DNA of 64,000 nucleotides, taken from Dyella_B sp036746095. Lineage in GTDB: Bacteria; Pseudomonadota; Gammaproteobacteria; Xanthomonadales; Rhodanobacteraceae. Below the pieces are notes generated by a model. The model was not told where the DNA came from. It made no database searches and worked only from the letters and a program-made list of their open reading frames with translations. Positions 34,734 through 43,593 of this stretch are shown piece after piece. The stretch's first letter is position 1; each line of letters begins with the position of its first letter. Both the position numbers and the translations under genes were made by a program. The stretch is taken from contig NZ_DAIOEU010000018.1 of NCBI RefSeq assembly GCF_036746095.1, positions 8,504-72,503 on the forward strand, given 5' to 3'.

Positions 34734-35789
34734 ATGCGACTATCCTCTTTGCTATTTTGTTTATGCGTGGCGTCGTTTCCGGTGATGGCGGCCGGCCAGG
34801 GCTTGCAACGCAGTGGACCGATGCGCTTTCTGTATGACATGGGGGTTTCCGACACCGACACCAGCGATCCAACCATGCGGCAACAGCTACTCCAGTTGAG
34901 AGAGGCTGGGATCAATGTGCTTTCGCTTGACGGTTGGGATGCAGCCGCATTTCAGAAATTGCTACCGACCCTGAAAGCCGATCCGCTGTTTTCGCGCTTC
35001 AAGTACGTGCTGAAGATACATCCGCACGTCAGTTCCAATTGGGCAGCCAACCCGACGCAGGTTTGCAGCGATGCTGCAAATGGCGTGCTGCCCGCAGACA
35101 CTGCCCAGTTGCTCGATGGCGTTGCCGCCTTCGGCAAGCAGAATGCCGATTACGTGGTGGGTTACTACACGTTCGACGAACCTTCGAATAAGGGCGTCAA
35201 CAATGGAACAACTATTTGCTGGCAATACCAACAACTGGTGTATCAACGGTTGCGCAGCGGCGATCCTGACTCCACTGACCGTCCGGTCATCACCGCCAAC
35301 ACCCTTTACCCGGTGGCTCCTGAAGATATCAAAAATTCCGTGAGTCCGAACGCTCAGGATATTGTATTTGTTGACCAATACTCCACGGACCCGGCAGTCC
35401 AGGCCACGGAATATAAGGATTGGGGGAACATGTTGAAAAAGGTAGTGCCGGTCTTTCCTGCCTTTAGCAACAACATCACTACTTGCCAGGATCCCATGTT
35501 GCGTACGCAGTTCAGGCCGGCAGTCCAATCTGGACTCAATACCGCGTATGGCGCCAACCAGCCTGCCGTCGCTGGCATAGCCTATTTTGCTTTCTATCCT
35601 GGACGCACGTATGCCTACGACGCACAGAATTGCGCTCCCATTTTCAACTCCGTGGTTGACGATCTGCAGCATGATCCGATCCCGGTGATGACCAAGATCG
35701 AACCTTCGCTCAATTTAATTCTAAGTTGTCCCGCCAGTAGTTCCACTGCGCCCGCCAGCAGTTCTACCAGTTCCGAGCCATGCCAGTGA
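34734..35789 (+). CDS. Secreted protein with TIM-barrel-like features, unknown function
   Basis: 351 residues: signal peptide to about residue 20 (PVMAAG), a region with TIM-barrel glycosidase flavour (MRFLYDMGVSD, GINVLSLDGW, VVGYYTFDEPSNKG with an Asp-Glu-Pro motif, ITANTLYP, DIVFVDQYS), and a low-complexity Ser/Thr/Ala tail ending in Cys-Gln. FDEP-type motifs occur in several glycosidase clans, so hydrolase activity on a polysaccharide is possible but unproven. AGGGAG precedes the ATG. It is second in a two-gene unit beside the exopolysaccharide locus. Confidence 0.62.
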   Translation: MRLSSLLFCLCVASFPVMAAGQGLQRSGPMRFLYDMGVSDTDTSDPTMRQQLLQLREAGINVLSLDGWDAAAFQKLLPTLKADPLFSRFKYVLKIHPHVSSNWAANPTQVCSDAANGVLPADTAQLLDGVAAFGKQNADYVVGYYTFDEPSNKGVNNGTTICWQYQQLVYQRLRSGDPDSTDRPVITANTLYPVAPEDIKNSVSPNAQDIVFVDQYSTDPAVQATEYKDWGNMLKKVVPVFPAFSNNITTCQDPMLRTQFRPAVQSGLNTAYGANQPAVAGIAYFAFYPGRTYAYDAQNCAPIFNSVVDDLQHDPIPVMTKIEPSLNLILSCPASSSTAPASSSTSSEPCQ

Positions 35790-35843
35790 CAACGCTTTTG
35801 ATTCCCCACGAAAATCGAGAATTATGGTGAATTCAAGGCGAAT

Positions 35844-35962
35844 CGTCATTACGTCGAAAGCCGGAAGCCATTTCTGATCTTGCGCGGTGTTCAACTATGT
35901 TGCCTTAATCTTGACCCTGCGCTTGGCATTCGATATGAATTCCGGCCTTCGCCGGAATGACG
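35844..35962. repeat. Degenerate paired REP-like repeat
   Basis: Left arm is decayed (CGTCATTACGTCGAAAGCCGG), right arm intact (ATTCCGGCCTTCGCCGGAAT), about 119 bp overall as in the other pairs. Confidence 0.72.
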
Positions 35963-35977
35963 TCAGCGCCTCAGCTT

Positions 35978-37426
35978 TCACGAATGCCTGGCGGCAGCCC
36001 ACCGATTCATCAGAACCAGGCTACTGGTGGGCGTGTTTTTCCCAGTATTCAGGACGGCAGCAAGTTCAATGGGAATAGGGTGGCCGTTGCGGCCCAAGTA
36101 ATAAGCTCGATATCCATACGCGCAAACTTTCTGCAAGGCATCCAGCAAAAGCAGCCATGATTTGCCGGATAGTTGCTTGATGGCCTCGATCATCACGTAA
36201 TCGACGCATTGACGGCTGAGCAGGCGTTCTGCGCCACGCAGCACGGAGGCTTCGCTTCCTCCGACGTCGATTTTCAGGAATTTGATGGGAAGGTCGTATG
36301 GGAACTCGGTTGCCAACGTGGCGACGGACGCAGGCATGGTAACGGCACTGCCGGCCCGTTCGCCGATGGTCATGTTGGATACGACCAATTGCTCGTGCAT
36401 CACGTTCATCGTTGCCGAGCTTCTAAGCAAGTCTGCCGCAAGCGGATTGGGTTCGTAGGCGTACACGCGGCCGAAGGGACCGACCAGGGAGGCGGCAAGA
36501 AGGCTGAATGTGCCTACGTTGGCACCCACATCAACAAAGTAGTCGCCGCCACGCAAGACTCGTTTGATGAAGAGTTCTTCGCGAAGTTTGCCATACCCTC
36601 GCTGCGCCATCGCCGGCGTCACTGAGAGATCCTGCCCGGATAGAACGATGCTGTGCCCATGGACGGTCTTGGTGGCCAGCTTGTCGGACATGGAATAGGC
36701 GGGCGTTCTGACCGATAGCCTCTTGAGCGCCCATTCCCTTGAATGCAGCCATCGCTTGCATTCAAGGCTCAGCACCGACGGCGAACTGAGCGCCATCAGA
36801 TACCTGTGCAGACCAAGCCCGATGATGAGCTTGACCCATTTCTTTATCCATGAGCCTTCCCAAAGATGGGTGCCATAGCTGAAAGGGTGAGGTGGTGTGG
36901 GCTTTTCGTTCCAGTTGTAGGGGTAGAACGTTTCTCGCGGAAGCACCGTGATGTCCTTGCGCGTCTCAAGTATGCGGGTGAAGAAGCATGGACCTGTCGT
37001 GACGTTGGGTGGAAGCGACCAGTCCGGCGGATGACGGTCCAGCTCGTCAATCATGTCGGCCAGCGCAGGATGTCCCACCGTCGATCCAAAGGCGGCGTTC
37101 GTCAAAACTTGCCCATCTTCGCTGGCGATGAAGAAGCCGCAGGCTTCCGCGAGTTCGTCCAGCGGCCTGTGCACGATCAGGTCGGAATCGAGGTACACGC
37201 CGCCGTATTTCCACAGGACCTCGATGCGAATCAAGTCGGCTACTTGCGCGCCGCTTCTTGCCTCTTCCCAATATCTGGCGAGCTTGAATCCATCGGGTTG
37301 GACAGGGTCCTGCCAAATCATGATCTGCCAGTCAGGATGAAATTTCCTGGCGGTATCGATGACCGCTTGCTGGCTGTCGGTGATATGGCGCGGTACCTTG
37401 AAATGGATGATTTTAGGGATAGGCAT
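35978..37426 (-). CDS. Glycosyltransferase (DXD, Gly_transf_sug) fused to FkbM-type methyltransferase
   Basis: 482-residue two-domain protein. The N-terminal part (about 1-215) is a capsular-sugar transferase with KIIHFKVPR, ADLIRIEVLWKYGGVYLDSD and the metal-binding D80-S-D82. The C-terminal part (about 285-475) is an FkbM SAM-dependent methyltransferase with FVDVGANVGTFSLLA at 297-311 and AYEPNP. It may add a sugar and O-methylate the chain or acceptor. No signal peptide, so cytoplasmic. It is next to the export gene but separated by a terminator, and is probably a peripheral exopolysaccharide gene. Confidence 0.85.
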   Translation of the reverse strand: MPIPKIIHFKVPRHITDSQQAVIDTARKFHPDWQIMIWQDPVQPDGFKLARYWEEARSGAQVADLIRIEVLWKYGGVYLDSDLIVHRPLDELAEACGFFIASEDGQVLTNAAFGSTVGHPALADMIDELDRHPPDWSLPPNVTTGPCFFTRILETRKDITVLPRETFYPYNWNEKPTPPHPFSYGTHLWEGSWIKKWVKLIIGLGLHRYLMALSSPSVLSLECKRWLHSREWALKRLSVRTPAYSMSDKLATKTVHGHSIVLSGQDLSVTPAMAQRGYGKLREELFIKRVLRGGDYFVDVGANVGTFSLLAASLVGPFGRVYAYEPNPLAADLLRSSATMNVMHEQLVVSNMTIGERAGSAVTMPASVATLATEFPYDLPIKFLKIDVGGSEASVLRGAERLLSRQCVDYVMIEAIKQLSGKSWLLLLDALQKVCAYGYRAYYLGRNGHPIPIELAAVLNTGKNTPTSSLVLMNRWAAARHS

Positions 37427-37541
37427 GTCCTGAGGCTTCTCGTCGATGCGGGTGCCGTCGTCACGGGATGATGACGGCGAAATGTTTCCGCAACACCTGC
37501 GGTTTCAGTTTTTGCGGCAGATTCGCTCTAGATAGCGGCCG

Positions 37542-37569
37542 AAAAAAAGGCGTCGATCCTACGACGCCT
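37542..37569 (-). terminator. Rho-independent terminator of wza-type gene
   Basis: 8-bp stem AGGCGTCG / CGACGCCT (37548-37555, 37562-37569) followed on the minus strand by seven T residues (37542-37548 region). About 35 bp beyond the stop. Confidence 0.82.
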
Positions 37570-37603
37570 AAGCAAGGTAGACAAAGAGGAAGAAGGCCAG
37601 CGG

Positions 37604-38694
37604 TCAAAGGCCGCTGCCATTGTTGCCGTGTGCGAGTGCGGCGCTACCCACCAGGTTGCCTAGCGGCACTAGCTGGTTGAGGAAGCGGCCCCACTGGGTG
37701 ATCGCCGCCGCGCCTACCCAAACCACGTCGCCGGCTTGCACATGGAAGTTGTCGGCCAGTGCAAAGGAGGCAGGGGAACGGGCGTTGAGGTGGTAGACGG
37801 TTGCGGGCCGATGCGCGNNNNNNNNNNNACACCGCGAATCACGTAGACCGATTTGCTGCTGGATGTGACCGGGTCCAAGCCGCCGGCGCGTCCCAGTGCC
37901 TGGGTGAGCGTCAGGTCATCCGTTCGGAATGAGATGGCCTGCGGACGCAGCACTTCTCCCAGCATGTAAATCTCTTTATTGTCGTTGTAGGCAAGATACA
38001 GGCGATCGCCAGGCTTGAGATAAATGCGCTGTTCGGTGGCCTGGCTCAGCGTGTTCAAATCGAGGTGGAAATCACGCCCGTCGCGCGTGAGCACCAGATC
38101 TGACAAGTCCGCATGATTGAGGTCGATACCTGCCGTGCCGATCGCTTGCGCAAGCGTCAAGGGAATGGAGGTGGATTGCTGCGGCTCGGTCTTGTTGAAG
38201 GCGCCCTGCAAGGTGATGAGCTGGCTGCCATAACTGGTTACGGCGACGTCGACCTGCGGATTGGGCACGTACTTGGTGAGCTTGGCTGTAAGTGCCTGGC
38301 GCAGTTCATCAATCGTCATGCCAGCAGCTTTGACGGTGCCGGCGTAGGGGTAGTAGAGCGTGCCGTCCGAACGCACCAGGCGGCTGTTTGCGCTGGTCTG
38401 TTGCTGCGAACCGGCCGGCGCCGTCAGTTCCGGGTGATCCCACACCGTAATGTAAAGCATGTCGCCTGCGCCGATGCGATACGCCTCTGGTTGATAACTC
38501 AACAATTCCTGTGGGATGGTCTGTGGCGCAGCGGTGGGTTGGCTTGCAAGCCACTCTGGTGTGATCTGCACCATTTGAATCTGTCCATCTTCTTTCCCGG
38601 TCATCGACATGTGTTGTCCAGGAATGGCTGCGCATCCGGATAGAGCGACGGCTGCCGTCATAGCTATCAAACCCAATGATGCTTTCATGTTCAC
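37604..38694 (-). CDS. wza: Polysaccharide export outer-membrane lipoprotein, Wza/GumB type (assembly gap inside)
   Basis: Outer-membrane exporter of polysaccharide. Lipobox VALSGC with Cys21, PES domain GDMLYITVWDHPELTAP, SLBB-like repeats (PNPQVDVAVTSYGSQ and YMLGEVLRPQ). The frame is broken by 11 N at 37818-37828. Beyond the gap a second segment resumes in another apparent frame as ATVYHLNARSPASFALAD ... VWVGAAAITQW and ends at 37604, so the true gene continues there. Coding bases on either side total a multiple of three (866 + 214), so the real gap length is probably a multiple of three, not 11. Divergent from the phosphatase-kinase pair. Confidence 0.88.
37818..37828. other. Assembly gap (11 N) inside wza-type gene
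   Basis: Run of 11 undetermined bases; the missing length is unknown. It falls between the VIRG and PATVYHL segments of the protein. Confidence 0.99.
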
Positions 38695-39211
38695 CCCGCA
38701 ATGTATGGTGTTGGCGCCGAAGCGCAGATTGCGTGCAATCGCTTGAATGACGGCTTCGCAATAACTTTTTGCCGGAATATCTGCATTAATTAAGCTTGTG
38801 AAGTCGTCGCGGCTGCGTCAACGAAGTGTTGACGGTAGTGCGTTTTTTTCGTCACATGTGTGCACGTAGTGTTTGCGTTGCGAATTCGTTGGGGAAAATC
38901 CATACGGATTTGACGCAAAAGGGTATATACCTTGGCTACGTTGGATTAATAAGTTCACCCGCTATCGACATGGGCATCATGATGATATTGGGCGACCGCA
39001 CATCAATGTGGCGGCAAGGTGTGAAGATGAAGATGCATCGGTCTGACTATGTGTTCTTTTGATGAAAGGCTGAAACCTCGTGCATTCTTGTCGTCATCTG
39101 AAGTCCGGCTGTTGTTCCGTGTGGTTCTTGGCCTTCATCGAAGCTTATGAGGCCCGGCGCCCATGAAGACGAATCTTTACGCTCATGCATGCGGGGAGAG
39201 CGCCGTTATAC
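38695..39211. promoter_or_regulatory. Divergent promoter region, wza-type / phosphatase-kinase
   Basis: About 517 bp. Contains a 7-bp inverted repeat CGTCAAC-N5-GTTGACG (38816-38834), a T7 run, and AT-rich TGCATTAATTAAGC (about 38783). No gene supported: the 78-codon ORF at 38826 has no family or coding bias. Likely carries promoters in both directions. Confidence 0.5.
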
Positions 39212-39646
39212 GTGTTCAAGAACATTTTGGTTATTTGCGTGGGGAACATTTGTCGAAGCCCTGCGGCGGAATTTCTGTTCCGCGACAAGCTACGTCACCG
39301 GGGCATCCAGGTTCGCAGCGCGGGCCTGAAGGCGATGGTGGGCTATCCCATGGATGACAACGCCATGCGGGTGCTGAAGGCGCACGGCATCGATGCTGCC
39401 GAGCACCGCGCGCGCCAGCTCAATGCGGACATGCTGCGCGAGGCCGATCTGGTGCTGGCGATGGAGCGGGAGCATCTCGGGGCGGCGGCGCGGCTTGCAC
39501 CGGAAGCGAGCGGGAAGTTGTTTCTGCTCGACAAGTGGCGCGAAGCGGGCGATATCCCAGATCCATACCGTCGGTCGCAACAGGTGTTCGAGCATGTCCA
39601 TGCCATGATCGAGCGTGGAGTCGATAGCTGGTTGAAGTATCTGTAA
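39212..39646 (+). CDS. wzb: Low-molecular-weight protein-tyrosine phosphatase, Wzb type
   Basis: 144-residue phosphatase. The signature C9-x5-R15 (ILVICVGNICRSP) is next to the N-terminus and the general acid lies in DIPDPYRRS. It removes phosphate from the partner kinase to allow polymer assembly. GTG at 39212 is chosen because GGGGAGAG stands 11 bases upstream and the family begins there; ATG 39185 has no ribosome site. The kinase gene follows 51 bp later. Symbol by pathway role. Confidence 0.88.
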   Translation: MFKNILVICVGNICRSPAAEFLFRDKLRHRGIQVRSAGLKAMVGYPMDDNAMRVLKAHGIDAAEHRARQLNADMLREADLVLAMEREHLGAAARLAPEASGKLFLLDKWREAGDIPDPYRRSQQVFEHVHAMIERGVDSWLKYL

Positions 39647-39697
39647 CGAAGATCGTCCGATTTTTTCGGGAATTATTCTTGTTGTTAGGAGTGGCAT

Positions 39698-41899
39698 ATG
39701 ACCACCAAACAAACCTTTGCGACACGTGATGAAGATGTCGATCTGAAGGCGCTGCTGGGGACGCTATCGGATAACAAATGGCTGATCGGCGCCATCACCC
39801 TGGTGTTCCTGCTGATCAGTGTGCTCTACACCATGCTGGCCACGCCCGTGTACCAGGCCAGCGCCTCGGTGCAGGTCGAACAGAAGGCGCCGACTTTGCC
39901 GGGCATGAGTGACCTCTCCGAGACGCTCGGCATTTCCACCTCGCAGGCAACGACCGAAGTCCAACTGCTTACTTCTCGCAAGGTGGTCGGGCAGGCGATC
40001 GAAAACCTCAAGCTGGATATCAGCGCAGGTCCCAAGCGGTTTCCTGTTTTCGGCGCCTATCTGGCGCGCCAGTTCGTCGCCAGCCATCCCGGTGAGCTGG
40101 CTTCGCCGCCGTTCGGGTTGAGCCGTTATGACTGGGGCGGATCGCAACTGGACGTGCAGCAGCTGGAAGTTCCTGCGTCCATGCTCGATCAAAAACTGTC
40201 ACTGATCGCCGGTGACAATGGCACGTATACGTTGAAGGATTCGCACGGCAACGTAATCCTCAATGGCCGCCCCGGTCAGACCGTGAGCAGCAATGGCGTC
40301 ACCATGGAGGTGCAAAGCTTGCGGGCCAATCCGGGTACGCGCTTCGTGGTGGTCAGGCATTCGCACATGGACACGATCGCCGGGTTGCAAAAAGCTATCG
40401 TGGCGGCGGAGGAAGGCAAGGACTCGGGCATCATCGGGATCACTTACAACGACTCCGACCCGATGCTGGCCACCAACCTGCTCGATCAGGTCACCAGTTT
40501 GTATGTGCGCCAGAACGTAGACCGCAGTGCCGCCGAGGCGGCCAACAGTCTTCAGTTCGTGCGTGAACAACTGCCGAAAGTGAAACAGGAGCTGGAACGC
40601 GCAAGCCAGGCGTTGAACGCGTTCCAGCTCAAGGAGCGTTCGGTCGACCTCAACATGCAGACGCAGTCGCTGTTGAACCAGAACGTATCGATCGACACCG
40701 CACTTGAGCAATTGCATTTGCAGATGGCCGAAGTGCAGCGGCAGTACACGCCGGAGCACCCCCAATACCGGGCAGTGGAGAAGCAGATCAACGAGCTGGA
40801 AGGCGAGAAGGGCGCGCTGCAGCACAAGATCGGCATGCTACCCAACACGCAGCAGGAACTTCTCAAGCTCAATCGCGACGTGCAGGTAAGCAGCCAGACT
40901 TATACCAACCTGCTCAACCAGGCGCAGCAACTGGATATCGCGCGTGCCGGCACCGTAGGCAACGTGCGCGTGATCGATCAACCGGCGGTGAACCTGGCCA
41001 AACCGTGGTGGCCGCGGCCGATGTGGGTGATCCCCGGCGGTTTGCTGCTTGGATTGATGGCAGCGCTGTCGTATGTCTTCCTGCGCCAATTGCTGACGCG
41101 CGGCGTGGAAGATCCGGTGGAGATCGAACGGCTTGGGCTGCCGGTGTATGTGTCCATCCCACTGAGCGATACGCAGCGCAAAGTGTTCACTCGCCAACAG
41201 CATCCGCGCACCAATGGCAGGCACGTGCTGGCTTTGAGTGCGCCGGCCGACCTTGCCACGGAGGCGATGCGCGGCTTGCGCACCAGCCTGCATTTCGCGC
41301 GCCTGGAAGCGAAGAACAATGTGCTGATGATTTCCAGCCCGAGTCCCGGCGCCGGCAAGAGCTTCGTGGCATCCAACCTCGCCGTGGTGATGGCGCAGGC
41401 CGGCCAACGCGTGCTGCTGATCGATGCGGATATGCGCAAGGGCCTGTTGCATCGCATGCTGGGCAGCCGGCCGGATAACGGCTTGTCCGAACTGATCGCA
41501 GGCCAGGCGCAGATCAGCGACGTACTGCGCCCGGTGGAAGGGGTGGGCCAGTTGATGTTCATTCCGCGCGGCAAGATCCCGCCGAATCCGTCGGAATTGC
41601 TGATGCACGCCAACTTCAGCTCGCTGCTCGATACGCTGCGACCACGCTATGACCTGATCATCGTCGACACGCCACCAGTACTGGCGGTGACCGATGCAGC
41701 CGTGATCGGTCATCATGCCGGCACCAGCCTGCTGGTGGTGCGTTTCGGTGTCAACCAGATCCGTGAAATCGCACTGACCAAGCAGCGCCTCGAACAAAAT
41801 GGCGTGATGATCAAGGGCGCCATCTTCAACTTGGTGGAGAAGCGTGCGGCGGGTTACTACGCGTATGCGTATTACGCTTATCCGTCGGCGAAGGTTTAG
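39698..41899 (+). CDS. wzc: Polysaccharide co-polymerase / BY-kinase, Wzc type
   Basis: 733-residue inner-membrane protein. Wzz domain with first helix at about 28-48, periplasmic coiled coil (about 270-400), second helix at about 441-462, then a tyrosine-kinase domain with Walker A SSPSPGAGKS (546-555) and Walker A' LLIDADMR (573-580). The C-terminus has a tyrosine cluster (AAGYYAYAYYAYPS) for autophosphorylation. It governs chain length and export with the Wza-type pore. Starts after a TTAGGAG-like site; pairs with the upstream phosphatase. Confidence 0.95.
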   Translation: MTTKQTFATRDEDVDLKALLGTLSDNKWLIGAITLVFLLISVLYTMLATPVYQASASVQVEQKAPTLPGMSDLSETLGISTSQATTEVQLLTSRKVVGQAIENLKLDISAGPKRFPVFGAYLARQFVASHPGELASPPFGLSRYDWGGSQLDVQQLEVPASMLDQKLSLIAGDNGTYTLKDSHGNVILNGRPGQTVSSNGVTMEVQSLRANPGTRFVVVRHSHMDTIAGLQKAIVAAEEGKDSGIIGITYNDSDPMLATNLLDQVTSLYVRQNVDRSAAEAANSLQFVREQLPKVKQELERASQALNAFQLKERSVDLNMQTQSLLNQNVSIDTALEQLHLQMAEVQRQYTPEHPQYRAVEKQINELEGEKGALQHKIGMLPNTQQELLKLNRDVQVSSQTYTNLLNQAQQLDIARAGTVGNVRVIDQPAVNLAKPWWPRPMWVIPGGLLLGLMAALSYVFLRQLLTRGVEDPVEIERLGLPVYVSIPLSDTQRKVFTRQQHPRTNGRHVLALSAPADLATEAMRGLRTSLHFARLEAKNNVLMISSPSPGAGKSFVASNLAVVMAQAGQRVLLIDADMRKGLLHRMLGSRPDNGLSELIAGQAQISDVLRPVEGVGQLMFIPRGKIPPNPSELLMHANFSSLLDTLRPRYDLIIVDTPPVLAVTDAAVIGHHAGTSLLVVRFGVNQIREIALTKQRLEQNGVMIKGAIFNLVEKRAAGYYAYAYYAYPSAKV

Positions 41900-41973
41900 T
41901 GGTTGGTTGGCGTCGCGCTGTTCCTGTGCCCTGTCTTCGGAGAGGGCACTTCGCCGCTTGGATTACCCTCACT

Positions 41974-42134
41974 TGTCATTCCGGCGTAGGCCGGAACCCA
42001 GTTGAACAAGATGTGCACAGCACACGACATATGGGTTTTGAGTGCTTCGCACAACGTATTTAAACTGGATTCCGTGCTTCCCAAAGCCGAGCACGTCCAT
42101 GTGCCCTCGTGTGCCAGCCTGCGCCGGAATGACG
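41974..42134. repeat. Expanded REP-like inverted repeat
   Basis: Outer arms TGTCATTCCGGCGTAGGCCG and TGCGCCGGAATGACG with extra sequence in the right half, including the unit CAAAGCCGAGCACGTCC (42082-42098) which recurs at 43533-43549. Confidence 0.75.
42082..42098 (+). repeat. 17-bp direct repeat, copy 1 (flanks wzx)
   Basis: CAAAGCCGAGCACGTCC, identical to 43533-43549; the following bases are also similar (ATGTGCCC / TTGTGCTC). The two copies bracket the flippase gene. Confidence 0.75.
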
Positions 42135-42169
42135 AGAGCGCGGAACCCCGTTGCTTCTAATGCCTTCCC

Positions 42170-43504
42170 ATGGGAAGCAAAATCGGTTGCCACAACGTGA
42201 ACACTTCGGTCCCTTCCATTCCTTTTCTCAATCGCATGCCACAAGGATGGCGTCGCGCACTAGGCGCCATTTCGATGTTGTGGATCGCCACTGCATTGGG
42301 GGCGGTCCTGGCCTTTGTTACGCAGGCCTTGCTGGCGCGCAAGCTGGGACCATCCGGTTACGGCCTGTTTGCTTCGTCGCTGGCCACCATCACCATCGTC
42401 GCGCCGTTGTCCGGCTTCGGCTTGTCGAATTATTGGCTACAGGTATATGGCGTGGAGGGCTGGCAGGCCAATCGCTGGCTGGAGCCTTCGCTGCGTTTCA
42501 TCATTCTCACCACCTTGATCAGTCTGGCGGTGGTAGTGCTGTGGTCGTTTATCGGCGCGCCACCGGATGCAAGGCGCTTGCTGTTGTTGCTGCTGCCGGT
42601 GGTGTTCGGCGTGCTGGCGGTCAGCTTGATCAGCAGCCAGCTCCGGTTGGAGGAGCGTCATCAATCATTGGCCTGGTGGCAGTTGATCACGCCGGGCGGC
42701 CGCGCCCTGGTGGCTTTGTTGCTGTGGCTGGTGCCCAGTGCGGACGGGCGCGTGGCAGCGGTGGGGTTCAGTGCCACGTCTGTTCTCATGGCCATGCTGG
42801 CGTGGCCGAAGTTGAAAACGATGATGCGTGGGGACATGCAACTGCATGGGCATGGTCCATGGCAGCCGGTCACCGGACCCGTGCCAAGCATGGCGACACT
42901 ATGGTCGAAGTCCTGGGCCTACGGCATGGAGGCATCGCTGTATCCGATCTTTCTTTCGATCAGTACTGTGCTGCTGAAGTACCTTGGCGGCAATGCGCAG
43001 GCTGGCATCTTCGGCATTGCGCTGGGCGTGATGATGGCGATCTACCTGATCCCCACCACGATCTACCAGAAATTCCTGAGCTCCATGCTGCATCGGTGGG
43101 CAGTGCACGATCCGGAAAAATTCTGGAGAGTGTATCGCCACGGTTGCATCGGGATGCTTGCATCCGGCGTGTTGGTAGGCGCACTGCTGGCGGCGACATC
43201 ACCTTGGCTAGTGCCGATTATTTTTGGAGAGAAATATCGTCCTGTGGCGGGCGTGCTGATGATTCTGGCCGTATGCGTGCCGGTACGTTTTCTTTCCACG
43301 GTGATGTGCAATGCACTTCTCAACGAGACGCACATGCGCTACCGCGTGCTGGTGATGGGCATTGTCGCCCTCCTCATCGTAGCGCTGGATGTGGTCTTGA
43401 TCCCCCGGTATCACGTGGTTGGCGCGGCATGCACCACGGTGATCGGCGAAATCGCTTCGCTGCTGCTGATGTATCTGGGGGTGCGCTGGTTCCATGCTCG
43501 TTGA
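42170..43504 (+). CDS. wzx: Polysaccharide flippase, Wzx/MOP superfamily
   Basis: 444-residue inner-membrane protein with about 12-14 helices. N-terminal motif LGAVLAFVTQALLARKLGPSGYGLFA is typical of oligosaccharide flippases in the polysaccharide-synthase family. It moves lipid-linked repeat units across the inner membrane. The start at 42170 has no strong ribosome site; Met at about 42236 (MPQGWRRALG) is an alternative. It is 270 bp after the kinase, on the plus strand, and faces the long minus-strand assembly operon. Flanked by REP-like sequence and a 17-bp direct repeat. Confidence 0.87.
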   Translation: MGSKIGCHNVNTSVPSIPFLNRMPQGWRRALGAISMLWIATALGAVLAFVTQALLARKLGPSGYGLFASSLATITIVAPLSGFGLSNYWLQVYGVEGWQANRWLEPSLRFIILTTLISLAVVVLWSFIGAPPDARRLLLLLLPVVFGVLAVSLISSQLRLEERHQSLAWWQLITPGGRALVALLLWLVPSADGRVAAVGFSATSVLMAMLAWPKLKTMMRGDMQLHGHGPWQPVTGPVPSMATLWSKSWAYGMEASLYPIFLSISTVLLKYLGGNAQAGIFGIALGVMMAIYLIPTTIYQKFLSSMLHRWAVHDPEKFWRVYRHGCIGMLASGVLVGALLAATSPWLVPIIFGEKYRPVAGVLMILAVCVPVRFLSTVMCNALLNETHMRYRVLVMGIVALLIVALDVVLIPRYHVVGAACTTVIGEIASLLLMYLGVRWFHAR

Positions 43505-43532
43505 AGTGGCTGTGTCATGCCTCCTTGTTCGG

Positions 43533-43549
43533 CAAAGCCGAGCACGTCC
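43533..43549 (+). repeat. 17-bp direct repeat, copy 2 (flanks wzx)
   Basis: CAAAGCCGAGCACGTCC, 29 bp beyond the flippase stop; see copy 1. Confidence 0.75.
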
Positions 43550-43593
43550 TTGTGCTCTGTCCGCGTTACCCGCTTCGGCGGGAGCATTCATGC

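Noticed and set aside
38826..39062. 78-codon ORF between wza-type gene and wzb
   Set aside because: No ribosome site, no family, no codon bias; the region is better explained as divergent promoter.
16152..42134. CRISPR-like repeated units
   Set aside because: Units are palindromic pairs at scattered sites, not regularly spaced direct repeats, and no cas genes are present.
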